Assembly: GCA_947372105.1 (NCBI GenBank)
Contig: CANBSH010000004.1
Coordinates: forward strand, 26,629-90,628
DNA: 64,000 nt
Reading direction: 5' to 3'
Source: Chitinophagaceae bacterium
GTDB taxonomy: Bacteria; Bacteroidota; Bacteroidia; Chitinophagales; Chitinophagaceae
Position numbers and translations under genes: made by a program. This document shows positions 1 through 8,851 of the stretch, in pieces; position 1 is the stretch's first letter, and each line of letters starts with the position of its first letter. The notes beneath the pieces were generated by a model, which was not told the DNA's origin, searched no databases, and worked only from the letters and a program-made list of their open reading frames with translations.

Positions 1-450
1 GGTATCTTTTTCAAGATCATCCAACATTGCTTCAGAAATTTTTTGCAAACGAGCTTCGGTATAACGCATTGCTGCTGGCGGATCTCCATCTTGGTTACCA
101 AAGTTACCTTGACCATCCACTAACTTATAACGCATCGTCCACTCTTGTGCCATACGCACTAAAGTGTCATAAATAGCAGTATCTCCATGGGGATGGAATT
201 TACCCATCACTTCTCCCACAATACGAGCTGATTTTTTATACGCTTTGTTGCTGTTATTACCCAGCTCATGCATCGCAAATAAAACTCTACGATGTACTGG
301 TTTAAAACCATCTCTTACATCAGGTAAAGCACGACCTACTATCACTGACATTGAATAATCAATGTAGGAGGTTTTCATTTGCTCTTCAATGTTCACTTTT
401 ATAACGCGATCGTTATCCTGGGTGGCTTCTAATCCTAAATTTTCTTCCAT
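1..450 (-). CDS. gyrA: DNA gyrase subunit A, N-terminal part (runs off left edge)
   Basis: Encodes the first 150 residues of the GyrA breakage-reunion subunit of DNA gyrase, which introduces negative supercoils together with GyrB. Translation of the minus strand from the ATG at 450 gives the family landmarks in order: [31 protein letters not shown], the quinolone-pocket helix [14 protein letters not shown] and LVDGQGNFG. The residue at the position of E. coli Ser83 is Thr, a natural variant in several phyla and not evidence of acquired resistance. The catalytic Tyr lies outside the window. The spacer upstream holds a -7-like TATCTTCG (minus strand, 518-511) about 60 nt before the start, and further up a pair of DnaA-box-like sites. 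GyrA rather than ParC is favoured by the close match over the whole segment. Confidence 0.95.
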   Translation of the reverse strand, partial: MEENLGLEATQDNDRVIKVNIEEQMKTSYIDYSMSVIVGRALPDVRDGFKPVHRRVLFAMHELGNNSNKAYKKSARIVGEVMGKFHPHGDTAIYDTLVRMAQEWTMRYKLVDGQGNFGNQDGDPPAAMRYTEARLQKISEAMLDDLEKDT

Positions 451-562
451 AAATTTTAACTTTCTTTGACCGTAATTTTTTAGCATAAATAGGCTAAAAA
501 CAAGGCCTTACGAAGATACCTTTTTGAGGTCTTTTTTGGTTTAAATTTGGGGTAAATTTTTA

Positions 563-588
563 GTGGATTTATCCACAGTTGTGGGTAA
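563..588. promoter_or_regulatory. Paired DnaA-box-like palindrome between gyrA and the saccharopine dehydrogenase gene
   Basis: The plus strand carries TTATCCACA at 569-577, identical to the E. coli consensus DnaA box. The minus strand carries TTACCCACA at 588-580, one mismatch from consensus. Together they form a near-perfect 20-bp palindrome. A perfect dyad GTGGAT-TT-ATCCAC at 563-576 overlaps the first box. The site lies in an AT-rich divergent spacer about 120 nt upstream of the gyrA start. A role in DnaA binding is inferred only from the sequence. Confidence 0.45.
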
Positions 589-637
589 GAATTGCTAACT
601 TTAATGCTACCATTATCAAGTACTTATAAAGCTTATT

Positions 638-1984
638 ATGCCCACCACCATTTTAATATTAGGCGCAGGCAAATCAGCCACTATTTTGATTGAATATTTA
701 CAACAAAAAGCAGTTGAAAATAATTGGTATATCCTATTAGCTGATGGGGATGAAAATGTAGCTATCAAAAAGTGGAATAATGCTCAAAATGGCCATGCTA
801 TTGGGATTGATATTTTGGATACTACTAAAAGACATGATTTAATTAGCTCCTCAACAGTAGTAATTTCTATGTTACCTGCCTTTTTACATACGCTTGTGGC
901 AGAAGATTGTTTGTTATTAGGTAAGTCTTTATTTACGGCCTCCTATGTGGAAGAAGGCATGAAGAAAATACAAAATCAAATACAGGAAAAGGGGCTTTTA
1001 TTTTTATGTGAAATGGGGTTAGATCCAGGCATTGATCATATGAGTGCTATGGAATTGATCCATAGAATACAAAATCAAGGGGGCAAAATCACTTCATTCG
1101 CTTCCCATTGTGGTGGTTTAATTGCTCCAGAAAGCGATAATAACCCATGGCATTACAAAATAAGCTGGAACCCCAGGAATATCATTTTAGCGGGAAAATC
1201 GGGCGCTATTTACCTAAAAAATGGTAAAGAAGTGTCTATACCCTATACTCAGTTATTTCAAGGATACCCTATTTTAAACATAGATGAAATTGCCCCCCTC
1301 ACATATTACCCTAATCGAAACTCTCTGGATTATATTCAAACCTATTCATTAGAGGGGATTCAAAATTTTGTGAGAACCACTTTAAGACCTGTTGATTTTT
1401 GCGCAGGATGGAATGCAATCGTGCAATTAAAATTAACCGATGAGGCTTCTTTTCAATTACAAGAAGGCACCACGATTCAACAATGGTTTCAAAATCATTT
1501 AAGGGCTCATTCTTTAGAAGATAAATATGATCATTTGATTCAAGATCCTACCCTATTTTCTTTGTTGCAATTTATTGATTTCAAAAATGATACAATAATT
1601 CCCTTCACTCTAACTAATTCAGCTCATTCAACTAATAATGCAAGCATCTTACAATGGATTTTGGAGGAGAAATGGAAATTAGAACCTTCTGACAAAGACA
1701 TGATTATAATGCAGCATCAAGTTGAATATTCATTACAAAATGAAACACATTCAATAGAAAGCAGTTTTGTTTTAAAAGGTATAGACGCGATACATACCGC
1801 CATGGCTAGTACTGTTGGACTTCCTTTGGCCATTAGTGTTTGTGCCTATTTAAAAGGTGAAATAACTTGTACAGGTTTGCATATTCCTACCTTACCCGAA
1901 ATATATGAACCCGTATTAAAAGTGTTAAAAGAAGAAGGGATTGTATTTACCGAAACACATCATATACAATTAAATTTAATTTAA
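638..1984 (+). CDS. Saccharopine dehydrogenase (L-glutamate-forming type)
   Basis: A 448-aa NAD(P)-dependent enzyme of the saccharopine dehydrogenase (LYS9/SDH) family. It interconverts saccharopine with L-glutamate and alpha-aminoadipate semialdehyde in lysine metabolism. Residues 5-14 form the Rossmann dinucleotide loop (ILILGAGKSA). A conserved segment near residues 124-139 reads CEMGLDPGIDHMSAM, and the C-terminal part has the alpha/beta substrate domain of the family. The length matches single-domain family members, so the lysine-ketoglutarate reductase partner would be encoded elsewhere. The gene is transcribed away from gyrA and converges on rnr. Its stop codon lies inside an inverted repeat that probably ends transcription. 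Lysine degradation is the more likely role in Bacteroidota, but the direction cannot be read from sequence. Confidence 0.88.
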   Translation: MPTTILILGAGKSATILIEYLQQKAVENNWYILLADGDENVAIKKWNNAQNGHAIGIDILDTTKRHDLISSSTVVISMLPAFLHTLVAEDCLLLGKSLFTASYVEEGMKKIQNQIQEKGLLFLCEMGLDPGIDHMSAMELIHRIQNQGGKITSFASHCGGLIAPESDNNPWHYKISWNPRNIILAGKSGAIYLKNGKEVSIPYTQLFQGYPILNIDEIAPLTYYPNRNSLDYIQTYSLEGIQNFVRTTLRPVDFCAGWNAIVQLKLTDEASFQLQEGTTIQQWFQNHLRAHSLEDKYDHLIQDPTLFSLLQFIDFKNDTIIPFTLTNSAHSTNNASILQWILEEKWKLEPSDKDMIIMQHQVEYSLQNETHSIESSFVLKGIDAIHTAMASTVGLPLAISVCAYLKGEITCTGLHIPTLPEIYEPVLKVLKEEGIVFTETHHIQLNLI

Positions 1985-1993
1985 TTGTATATG
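1961..1993. terminator. Convergent inverted repeat overlapping a stop codon
   Basis: A perfect 13-bp inverted repeat, CATATACAATTAA (1961-1973) and TTAATTGTATATG (1981-1993), with a 7-nt loop. It contains the TAA of the saccharopine dehydrogenase gene. A second AT-rich dyad (AATAATTAG/CTAATTATT) follows within 25 nt. The spacer lies between two convergent genes, so a bidirectional 3'-end structure is likely. The stem has little GC, so terminator strength is uncertain. Confidence 0.5.
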
Positions 1994-2031
1994 ATTTAAT
2001 AATTAGATACCTAATTATTGATTTAAAAAAC

Positions 2032-4011
2032 CTACTCTTTATTTGGCTTTAATACCCATTCATAATCCAATTGACGTTTGTCCAAATTGGCTGCCACCAC
2101 TTTAATCGTGATTTTATCTCCCATATTAAATTTACGCCCAGATCTCATACCTACTAAAGCGTAATCAGTTTCTACTAATCTAAAATCATCATATTTAGAC
2201 AAGGTGGTCATGCTAACTAATCCTTCGCATTTATGATCAATAGTTTCTACCCAGAATCCAAAACTAGAAACGCCGCTAATAATACCTTCAAAATCTTGTC
2301 CCACATATTCACGCATAAATTCCACTTGCTTGTATTTATTGGAAGCTCGTTCCGATTCCATGGCAGCACGCTCTCTTTCGCTACAATGCACACATTTTTC
2401 TTCTAAACCTGCATCATTCATGGGATGACCTTCAATCACTGATTGCACAATACGATGTACTAATACATCCGGATATCTTCTAATAGGTGATGTGAAATGA
2501 CAATAGTGTTCAAAACCTAAGCCATAGTGACCAATATTATTACTCGTATAAACCGCTTTAGCCATAGTTCGAATGCCTAATTGCTCTAAAACATGTTGCT
2601 CAGGTTTCCCTTTAGAAGCGATCATTAATTCATTAAAGCTATGGGCAATATGTTCGGGAGACTCAATAGAAAATGGATACCCATGTTTTTTGGCGAAAGA
2701 AACAAATGGCGCTAATTTTTCTTCATTGGGTTGATCATGTACACGATAAGGGAATGGCAAAGGATCTTTTTTGATTTTAATCTTACCCATTTTCTCTGCA
2801 ATCAACTGATTTGCTTTTAACATCAATTCTTCAATTAATTGATGAGATTCTTTACTTTCTTTTACTGTAATGCCAATGGGTTTACCTTTTTCATCTAAAG
2901 TGAATCTCACTTCTTGAGATGAAAAATTAATAGCCCCGTTAGCAAATCTTTGTGCTCTTAATTGTTGTGTATAATCTAGCAACCATAAAATTTCGTTAGC
3001 ATGATCCCCTATTTTTGTATCAATAATAGTTTGCACTTCTTCATAAGTAAATCTTCTATCCGAATAGATGATTGTTTTTCCAAACCAAGTGTTTACGATT
3101 TTTCTTTGTGCATCTATTTCAAAAGTGGCTGAAAAAGTTAATTTTTCTTCCCTAGGTCTTAAGGAACATAATTCATTGGAAATTCGTTCAGGTAACATCG
3201 GGTACACTCTGTCTGGCAAGTACACCGAAGTGGCTCTCTCATACGCTTCTTTATCTACTGCTGTATTGGGTTGTACAAAATGACTTACATCTGCAATATG
3301 TACCCCAATTTCTATATTTCCATTCGCTAGTGTTTGAAAGGAAATAGCATCATCAAAATCTTTTGCATCTACTGGATCAATAGTGAAAGTTAATACCTTA
3401 CGATAATCTTTTCTTTTCGCAATTTCTGCTTCACTAATTTGATCTGATAAGGATCTTGCAAAAGCCAATGTTTCTTCACTAAATTCTATCGCAAATCCTG
3501 CTTCTGCGACAATCGACTTCATGGCTAAATCGTTTTCTTGCTCTGGCGTAAATATGTTCAATACTTCTCCCTCAGGTTTGCGGCTTGATTTATCCCAGCT
3601 GGTTAATTTAACCATCACTCGATCCTTATCCTTCGCTCCATGAAGTTTATTAATGGGGATATAAATATCCGGCATCGGATGTAATGTATTAGGAATGAAA
3701 AAAGCATGTTTATTAGTCACTTGCATTACCCCCGCAAATGAAACCTGCTTTCGTTTAATGACTTCTAATACTTTTCCTTCTTTCTTTCCAGAACCTTGTC
3801 TGATTTTTGTAATTTTTACACTTACTTCATCCCCTTTTAAAGCCGTATTAAAATCGGTGGGGAAAACCAATATATCATTTTCTAATTCTGGTACCATTAC
3901 AAAACCCATTCCGGATTTAGCAATGTCCAACACACCCCTATAGGAATGTGTGATATGTGTATTCTTAGTTGTGGTCTTAACTTTTTTTGTATTTTTTTTC
4001 TTAGTTCCCAT
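2032..4011 (-). CDS. rnr: Ribonuclease R
   Basis: A 3'-to-5' exoribonuclease of the RNase II/R family, about 659 aa from the chosen start. A basic, Lys/Thr-rich N-terminus is followed by cold-shock/OB domains. The RNB catalytic domain begins around residue 212 with DPVDAKDFDDA, whose Asp residues bind Mg2+. Further along are HIADVSHFV, the segment HYCHFTSPIRRYPD, and a C-terminal S1 domain (GIISGVSSFGFWVE). The frame is open to 4038, but I place the start at the ATG at 4011 (MGTKKK). This leaves an 11-nt overlap with the end of lpxK, the same overlap size seen between lpxK and the next gene. The gene is probably translated from the lpxK transcript. Confidence 0.95.
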   Translation of the reverse strand: MGTKKKNTKKVKTTTKNTHITHSYRGVLDIAKSGMGFVMVPELENDILVFPTDFNTALKGDEVSVKITKIRQGSGKKEGKVLEVIKRKQVSFAGVMQVTNKHAFFIPNTLHPMPDIYIPINKLHGAKDKDRVMVKLTSWDKSSRKPEGEVLNIFTPEQENDLAMKSIVAEAGFAIEFSEETLAFARSLSDQISEAEIAKRKDYRKVLTFTIDPVDAKDFDDAISFQTLANGNIEIGVHIADVSHFVQPNTAVDKEAYERATSVYLPDRVYPMLPERISNELCSLRPREEKLTFSATFEIDAQRKIVNTWFGKTIIYSDRRFTYEEVQTIIDTKIGDHANEILWLLDYTQQLRAQRFANGAINFSSQEVRFTLDEKGKPIGITVKESKESHQLIEELMLKANQLIAEKMGKIKIKKDPLPFPYRVHDQPNEEKLAPFVSFAKKHGYPFSIESPEHIAHSFNELMIASKGKPEQHVLEQLGIRTMAKAVYTSNNIGHYGLGFEHYCHFTSPIRRYPDVLVHRIVQSVIEGHPMNDAGLEEKCVHCSERERAAMESERASNKYKQVEFMREYVGQDFEGIISGVSSFGFWVETIDHKCEGLVSMTTLSKYDDFRLVETDYALVGMRSGRKFNMGDKITIKVVAANLDKRQLDYEWVLKPNKE

Positions 4012-5089
4012 TGTTGTTTTTATAAAATTGTGCAACATTATCTAACACTAGTTGATTGAATGTATCCTGTGCTCCAAATAAAAAACTAGGTTTGATAGGT
4101 AAAACATATAATGGAATGGCATTCAGTTCCTCCGTATACTTCACCAGCCTTACGGCGTCTTTTTCTGTAGTTAAAATAAGTTTGCTTTTTGAATTAATTT
4201 CTTCGAATTTTTGTTTTATTTCTTGTAAATCTTCAATCGAGAATATATGATGATCGCTATAACTCAATTGATAGTAGGTATGTGTATTTTCGTGTAAATA
4301 ATTTTTTAGCGGTAATGGATTGGCAATGCCACAAACCAATAACACTTCATCTCTTAAAGTAAGTACCCATTGTTCATTTGGGTCATAGATATGATAAGGC
4401 GTTTCATAGGCAATAGAAGTAAAAAATACCTCTTGATGTGCTTCAGGGTATAGCCTTTCAATAATTTCATCTCTTTCTGTGATCGTTAAATTAGTAGGAC
4501 ATTTAGTAACTACAATAATATTTGCTCGTTTGGCGGATCTTCTTTCATCCCTTAAATCACCAGTAGGAATAAAGAAGTCGTCACAGTATAAATTATCGTA
4601 TTCGGTTAATAAAATATTATAATCAGCTACTATTTCGCGATGTTGAAAAGCATCATCCAATATGACTAATTGTAATGAAGGGACATCCTGAATTAACTGA
4701 GGGATGGCTTCGATACGACGTTCACAAACTGCCACAGAAACATTCGGAAACTTTAAATGAAATTGCATGGGTTCATCTCCAATTTCCAAGGCTGTGGTGT
4801 TAGCCGTTGCTAGCGCATACCCTTCTGTCTTTCTTTTATATCCTCGACTTAAGGTGGCGACCTTATAGTTATCAGATAATATGCTTAATAAATATTCGAC
4901 CATAGGAGATTTCCCAGTTCCTCCCAAAGACAAATTCCCCACACATATCATAGGCACATTAAACTTCACTGATTTTAAATAGTGTTTTTGAAATAACCAA
5001 TTACGCAATGCTACCACCCAGCCATATAATACAGCAAAAGGCAATAACAAAACACGAAAAGATTTTAAAAAAAGATTATTAAAATTCAT
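4001..5089 (-). CDS. lpxK: Tetraacyldisaccharide 4'-kinase
   Basis: LpxK phosphorylates the 4' position of tetraacyldisaccharide-1-phosphate to make lipid IVA, a late step of lipid A synthesis at the inner face of the cytoplasmic membrane. The 362-aa protein starts with a hydrophobic membrane-anchoring helix (about residues 11-29). The modified P-loop GGTGKSP follows at 56-62 and the Walker-B-like LVILDDAFQHRE near residue 140. DDAFQHR is diagnostic for the family. The gene overlaps its upstream neighbour by 11 nt and rnr downstream by 11 nt, forming a tightly packed minus-strand operon. It shows that the organism has a Gram-negative outer membrane with lipid A. Confidence 0.95.
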   Translation of the reverse strand: MNFNNLFLKSFRVLLLPFAVLYGWVVALRNWLFQKHYLKSVKFNVPMICVGNLSLGGTGKSPMVEYLLSILSDNYKVATLSRGYKRKTEGYALATANTTALEIGDEPMQFHLKFPNVSVAVCERRIEAIPQLIQDVPSLQLVILDDAFQHREIVADYNILLTEYDNLYCDDFFIPTGDLRDERRSAKRANIIVVTKCPTNLTITERDEIIERLYPEAHQEVFFTSIAYETPYHIYDPNEQWVLTLRDEVLLVCGIANPLPLKNYLHENTHTYYQLSYSDHHIFSIEDLQEIKQKFEEINSKSKLILTTEKDAVRLVKYTEELNAIPLYVLPIKPSFLFGAQDTFNQLVLDNVAQFYKNNNGN

Positions 5090-5642
5090 AAATTTTCCAA
5101 GGCGTAATACAATGGGTCAAAGGTACATCAAATTGATGGGTATCTATAATGGCCTCTATCGGTTCAAAATAGGATATCCCTATTCGTAAAGTAGAAGAAG
5201 CTAAATTTTCAAAGTATTTGTCATAATACCCTTTGCCAAAACCTATTCTTTGGCCTGTTACATCAAACCCTAATAGGGGGACTAAAAATGTATCAATTTG
5301 TGAGGGGTTTATTGGCATGGATTTAATAGGTTCTACTATCCCCCATGTATTAGTGGTAGTGTTTTCTGTCGCAGGAAAAAAGTGCATGGTATGATGGGTG
5401 CTATCTACAATAGGATAGCCCAATTTTAAATCTGGAATAAGAAAGTTTAAATAATCGGTTAATAATAAAGAATTGGGTTCGTTTTGATGCTCCATGGGAA
5501 AGAAACTACCCAACACATGGGTTTGGGTCCAATCCATTTTTTGTAATTGAATTAAAAGTAAATCATCCCACTTAAGTAATTCTTGTGGACTTAATGATTT
5601 TCTTTTATTTAAAAAAAACGTTCTTGCTTCGGACTTTAACAT
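5079..5642 (-). CDS. 5-formyltetrahydrofolate cyclo-ligase
   Basis: A 187-aa member of the 5-FTHF cyclo-ligase family, which uses ATP to convert 5-formyl-THF to 5,10-methenyl-THF and returns the folate to the one-carbon pool. Supporting motifs are the N-terminal basic region (ARTFFLNKRKSLS), GIVEP at 101-105, and the ATP/Mg-binding signature GFGKGYYDKYF at 134-144. It is the first gene of the lpxK-rnr run and overlaps lpxK by 11 nt. A 20-nt gap separates it from the stop of rsmD on the same strand, so it may belong to a longer DUF3822-rsmD-5FCL-lpxK-rnr transcript. Confidence 0.93.
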   Translation of the reverse strand: MLKSEARTFFLNKRKSLSPQELLKWDDLLLIQLQKMDWTQTHVLGSFFPMEHQNEPNSLLLTDYLNFLIPDLKLGYPIVDSTHHTMHFFPATENTTTNTWGIVEPIKSMPINPSQIDTFLVPLLGFDVTGQRIGFGKGYYDKYFENLASSTLRIGISYFEPIEAIIDTHQFDVPLTHCITPWKIYEF

Positions 5643-5662
5643 ACTTTAAATTACGGAAAAAA

Positions 5663-6202
5663 CTAGAGGCATTCAAAAAAACTAAAAATCGTGGTTCCGT
5701 AATTACGTTGAAAACTATACCCCTCAAATTGAGTATAGTCGTTTCGGGGTGTATGTTCTAAAATAAAGTACCCTTTAGGAGAAATTAGTTTTCGCTGAAC
5801 AATGATTTTGGGAAGTTCATCAATAGTATTTAAGGCATAAGGTGGTCCAGCAAAAATGATATCATACGTTCCATTACAAGTTGACAAAAATTGAAAAACA
5901 TCCATCCTTAAAAGTTGGGCGTTTTCAATCTTCAATAATTCAATGTTTTTTTTGATAAAATCCAACATCGTAGGATCCTTCTCTACTATTGTTAATTGAC
6001 TAGCTCCTCGAGAGGCAAGTTCATAGCTTATACAACCAGTGCCTCCAAATAAATCTAAAGTAGATATGTCATCTAAGGAGACTCTATTTTGCAAAATATT
6101 AAATAAACCTTCTTTAGCAATATCAGTAGTAGGCCTTGTGTGTGGCATATTCTGTGGTGGAGAAATTCTTCTTCCACCATATTTTCCAGCAATAATTCTC
6201 AT
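5663..6202 (-). CDS. rsmD: 16S rRNA (guanine966-N2)-methyltransferase RsmD
   Basis: RsmD methylates N2 of G966 in 16S rRNA in the small subunit. The 179-aa protein shows RIIAGKYGGRRI at the start, RPTTD near residue 23, and the SAM-binding motif I LDLFGGTGCISYELASRG around 49-66. The acidic ribose-binding position is TIVEKD near 71. Motif IV, normally (N/D)PP(Y/F), reads AGPPY here (118-122), with Gly in place of the usual acidic or amide residue. The ATG overlaps the stop of the upstream DUF3822 gene (TAATG), which suggests translational coupling. The rest of the fold appears intact. Confidence 0.92.
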   Translation of the reverse strand: MRIIAGKYGGRRISPPQNMPHTRPTTDIAKEGLFNILQNRVSLDDISTLDLFGGTGCISYELASRGASQLTIVEKDPTMLDFIKKNIELLKIENAQLLRMDVFQFLSTCNGTYDIIFAGPPYALNTIDELPKIIVQRKLISPKGYFILEHTPRNDYTQFEGYSFQRNYGTTIFSFFECL

Positions 6203-7050
6203 TAAAATATAAAATAAGTGGCGTAACGATGATGAGGAAATTCTTTGTTTAATGACTCACCAATACCTGAGGTGGGTGTTGAAATTACTTTTGTATTAGA
6301 AAAATAAGTACCTAATTGACTCCAAGTTTCATTCATTTCTTGATTGGGCGAATATTCTAATCCAACTATTTGCAAATGCATTTGACTTGGAATTACTCCT
6401 AATTGTTGACATGCATTTAGTATGCTGTAACAATTTTGATCGGGACTGCTGGAAGTGATATATTTAATGTTTTTCAAATTGCCATTATCTTGAATTGATA
6501 AAAGATAATTGGTTTCAAATAAATGAATTTGAACACTTGAATTGTCTTCTGCTGTTTGACCCATTTTTGTCGAAATCACCCATTCTGCATAATGTTTCCA
6601 TTTACCAATGGGGAATGTTCTAGTTAAGAGTGTAATTAAACTATCTGGAACAGCAAATACAATCATGGATCCATTGGCTAATTCATTGACTTGAATTTCT
6701 GCATCCATTAATTGACCATGCAACAAACTAAGTTCATTTTGATATAATAATGTATCAGAGGAATCATACTTTTTAGTAATAATAAAATGAGAATGGTTTA
6801 AAACAAAATGTACCTGTCTATAAATAGCATGTATTAATTTTGAATTATTCTGTAAATAGGCCATCAAAGGGCCCCATCCTTCTACATTCTCTTCATTTTC
6901 AAAAAATTCAAAAGCGACAAAAGTATTTTTCTCTATATTTTTTACTGAAAAAGCAATAGAATGATCATCCACTATTAAAAATAGATCCTCCACTTTTTGG
7001 TTAGGGGTACTCGCCAAAGGGCTATAAATTCCGATTTTTTTCTTAGCCAT
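6202..7050 (-). CDS. DUF3822 family protein
   Basis: A 282-aa cytoplasmic protein without signal peptide or membrane segments. It matches the Bacteroidota-specific DUF3822 family in length, in its N-terminal LFLIVDDHSIAFSVKN region, and in its position directly before rsmD. The alternating beta-strand and helix pattern (for example SMIVFAVPDSLITLL and HLQIVGLEYSP) resembles the actin/ASKHA-type fold attributed to this family; that is from general knowledge, not seen directly. No catalytic motif is evident. The stop codon overlaps the rsmD ATG by one base, so the two are co-translated. A link with rRNA modification or ribosome assembly is only a contextual guess. Confidence 0.75.
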   Translation of the reverse strand: MAKKKIGIYSPLASTPNQKVEDLFLIVDDHSIAFSVKNIEKNTFVAFEFFENEENVEGWGPLMAYLQNNSKLIHAIYRQVHFVLNHSHFIITKKYDSSDTLLYQNELSLLHGQLMDAEIQVNELANGSMIVFAVPDSLITLLTRTFPIGKWKHYAEWVISTKMGQTAEDNSSVQIHLFETNYLLSIQDNGNLKNIKYITSSSPDQNCYSILNACQQLGVIPSQMHLQIVGLEYSPNQEMNETWSQLGTYFSNTKVISTPTSGIGESLNKEFPHHRYATYFIF

Positions 7051-7108
7051 AATTTAAATCTTATGCAATGATATAAAAAAAGAGGCAGTTCATTGCAGAA
7101 ACTAATTG

Positions 7109-7116
7109 TAGATTTG
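7109..7116 (+). promoter_or_regulatory. -7 box (TAGATTTG) five bases before the MATE start
   Basis: TAGATTTG matches the Bacteroidota -7 consensus TAnnTTTG and ends 5 nt before the ATG at 7122. There is no TTTG at the expected -33 position. Transcription from this box would begin at or just before the start codon, predicting a leaderless or nearly leaderless mRNA. Confidence 0.5.
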
Positions 7117-7121
7117 CACCC

Positions 7122-8480
7122 ATGAGTGCGGAAAATACCACCCCTTCCTTACAGGTAAACATAGACAGCAAGCAAATCTTAACCATTTCCTTGCCTATTG
7201 CGCTTGCCATTTTGGTACCGCAACTCAACTTTATCACCAATAACATATTTCTAGGTGCTTTAAGTAGCCAGGCCTTAGCCATTGGAGGAATAACGGGTGT
7301 GTACTACTTGATTTTTGGAGTCATGGGACAAGGATTAAATAATGGACTTCAGGCTCTTATTTCTCGTAGAGCGGGTGAAAATAGAATTGATGAAATTGGA
7401 ATTATTTTTTCACAAGGCGTTTATTTATCTGTCATATTATCCATAATTGGCATTTCATTTACTTATTTAATTGCACCCAGTATTTTTCATTATTTATTAC
7501 ATGATACTGAAAGGGCTAATTTAGTCATCCACTTTTTGAAAATTCGTATTTGGGGACTTCCCTTTTTATTTATTTACCAAATGCGTAACGCCCTATTAGT
7601 AGGAACCAATCAAAGCAAATTTTTAATTATTGGAACTGCTACGGAAGCTTTTGTCAACATATTTTTTGATTATAGTTTCATCTTTGGTCATTTTGGATTT
7701 GCTGCCATGGGTTTAAATGGTGCTGCCTACGCCTCTATCATTGCGGAAGCAATGGGATTATGGGTTATATATTTAGTGATTCATTATCAAAAAATTGGGG
7801 CTCGTTTTTCTTTATTTAATAGTTGGTCTTTACAAACCGATTATATCAAATTAATCCTAAAGCAATCTTCTCCCTTAATGGTACAATACATGATTAGTAT
7901 TGTGAGTTGGGAGTTCTTTTATATTTTAATTGAACATAAAGGTGAAATGGCTTTAGCTGTTTCTAATTCGATGCGTAATATTTTTGGATTTTTTGGAAGT
8001 TTCACATGGGCTTTTGCAGCCACTGCAAATACCATGGTAAGTAATGTCATAGGTCAAGGGAAACAAGATGAAGTGGTGAAATTGATTCGAAAAATAATGA
8101 TTTGGAGCCTTGGCTTTGCTGCAATGGTTTGTTTATTACTCAATGTTTTTGCAACTTCTTTTTTATCTATATATGGACAAGGCCCTGAATTTATTAGTGA
8201 AGCAATTCCTGTATTAAGAATTGTAACGATAGCTTTATTAATTATGTCTGCTTCCACCATTTGGTTAAGCGCTGTGACTGGCACTGGTCAATCTAATATT
8301 ACATTAAGCATTGAATTTGTAGCTATCATCATCTACATTATATACGTATATACTACTTTGGAATATTATAATTTACCCATAAGCATTGGTTGGATGAGCG
8401 AAATAATATATTGGATCAGCTTATTACTGCCCTCCTATTTATATATCCGTTCTAATAAATGGAAAAACAAGAAAATTTAA
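7122..8480 (+). CDS. MATE family efflux transporter
   Basis: A 452-aa polytopic inner-membrane protein with about 12 predicted transmembrane helices and a short hydrophilic N-terminus, the size and hydropathy of the multidrug and toxin extrusion family. MATE transporters export drugs or metabolites in exchange for Na+ or H+. Family-like segments include SLPIALAILVPQL in helix 1, GGITGVYYLIFGVMGQGLNN, and the duplicated half around residue 245 (LKQSSPLMVQYMIS). The subfamily (NorM, DinF or another) and the substrate cannot be told. It is divergent from DUF3822 and convergent with folB, overlapping the folB stop by 4 nt. Confidence 0.85.
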   Translation: MSAENTTPSLQVNIDSKQILTISLPIALAILVPQLNFITNNIFLGALSSQALAIGGITGVYYLIFGVMGQGLNNGLQALISRRAGENRIDEIGIIFSQGVYLSVILSIIGISFTYLIAPSIFHYLLHDTERANLVIHFLKIRIWGLPFLFIYQMRNALLVGTNQSKFLIIGTATEAFVNIFFDYSFIFGHFGFAAMGLNGAAYASIIAEAMGLWVIYLVIHYQKIGARFSLFNSWSLQTDYIKLILKQSSPLMVQYMISIVSWEFFYILIEHKGEMALAVSNSMRNIFGFFGSFTWAFAATANTMVSNVIGQGKQDEVVKLIRKIMIWSLGFAAMVCLLLNVFATSFLSIYGQGPEFISEAIPVLRIVTIALLIMSASTIWLSAVTGTGQSNITLSIEFVAIIIYIIYVYTTLEYYNLPISIGWMSEIIYWISLLLPSYLYIRSNKWKNKKI

Positions 8481-8851
8481 ATAACTCTTTTCTTGGTCAA
8501 GGCAACCGATATATTTCCTTCAAAATTTTTGATCGGCATTTTTTCCTTCGTGATTTTAATATACACTTCTTGTACTAAGGAATATTCATTTAAAATTTGA
8601 TCTGCTAAGTCACCAACTATAGTTTCAATTAATGAAGTGGGTATTGCCATTCTTTTTTGCACCAATTCAAACACCGTAACATAATCTATAGTATCTTCTA
8701 AATTCGTGATACTATTTTGAGCCGGTGTAAAGTCCACGTATAAATCCACTATAAAATTATTGCCAATTTTTTTTTCTTCCGCATACATGCCATGATACCC
8801 CAAAAAACTAACTTGGTTTAATGAAATACGCATGTGGTTATGGATTGACAT
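8477..8851 (-). CDS. folB: Dihydroneopterin aldolase
   Basis: FolB cleaves 7,8-dihydroneopterin to 6-hydroxymethyl-dihydropterin and glycolaldehyde in folate synthesis. The 124-aa protein has the family layout: ISLNQVSFLGYHGMYAEEKKIGN at the N-terminus, YVDFTPAQNS, the TIDYVTVFELV segment, ETIVGDLADQIL, and KKRVI-like ending strands. The chosen ATG at 8851 overlaps the trxB stop (TAATG), which supports it over an internal Met at 8833. The gene follows trxB on the same transcript and ends inside the convergent MATE gene. Confidence 0.9.
   Translation of the reverse strand: MSIHNHMRISLNQVSFLGYHGMYAEEKKIGNNFIVDLYVDFTPAQNSITNLEDTIDYVTVFELVQKRMAIPTSLIETIVGDLADQILNEYSLVQEVYIKITKEKMPIKNFEGNISVALTKKRVI

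Noticed and set aside
191..220. Thr at the GyrA position of E. coli Ser83, as possible quinolone resistance
   Set aside because: Thr is a natural wild-type residue at this position in several bacteria, and it is not by itself a resistance change.
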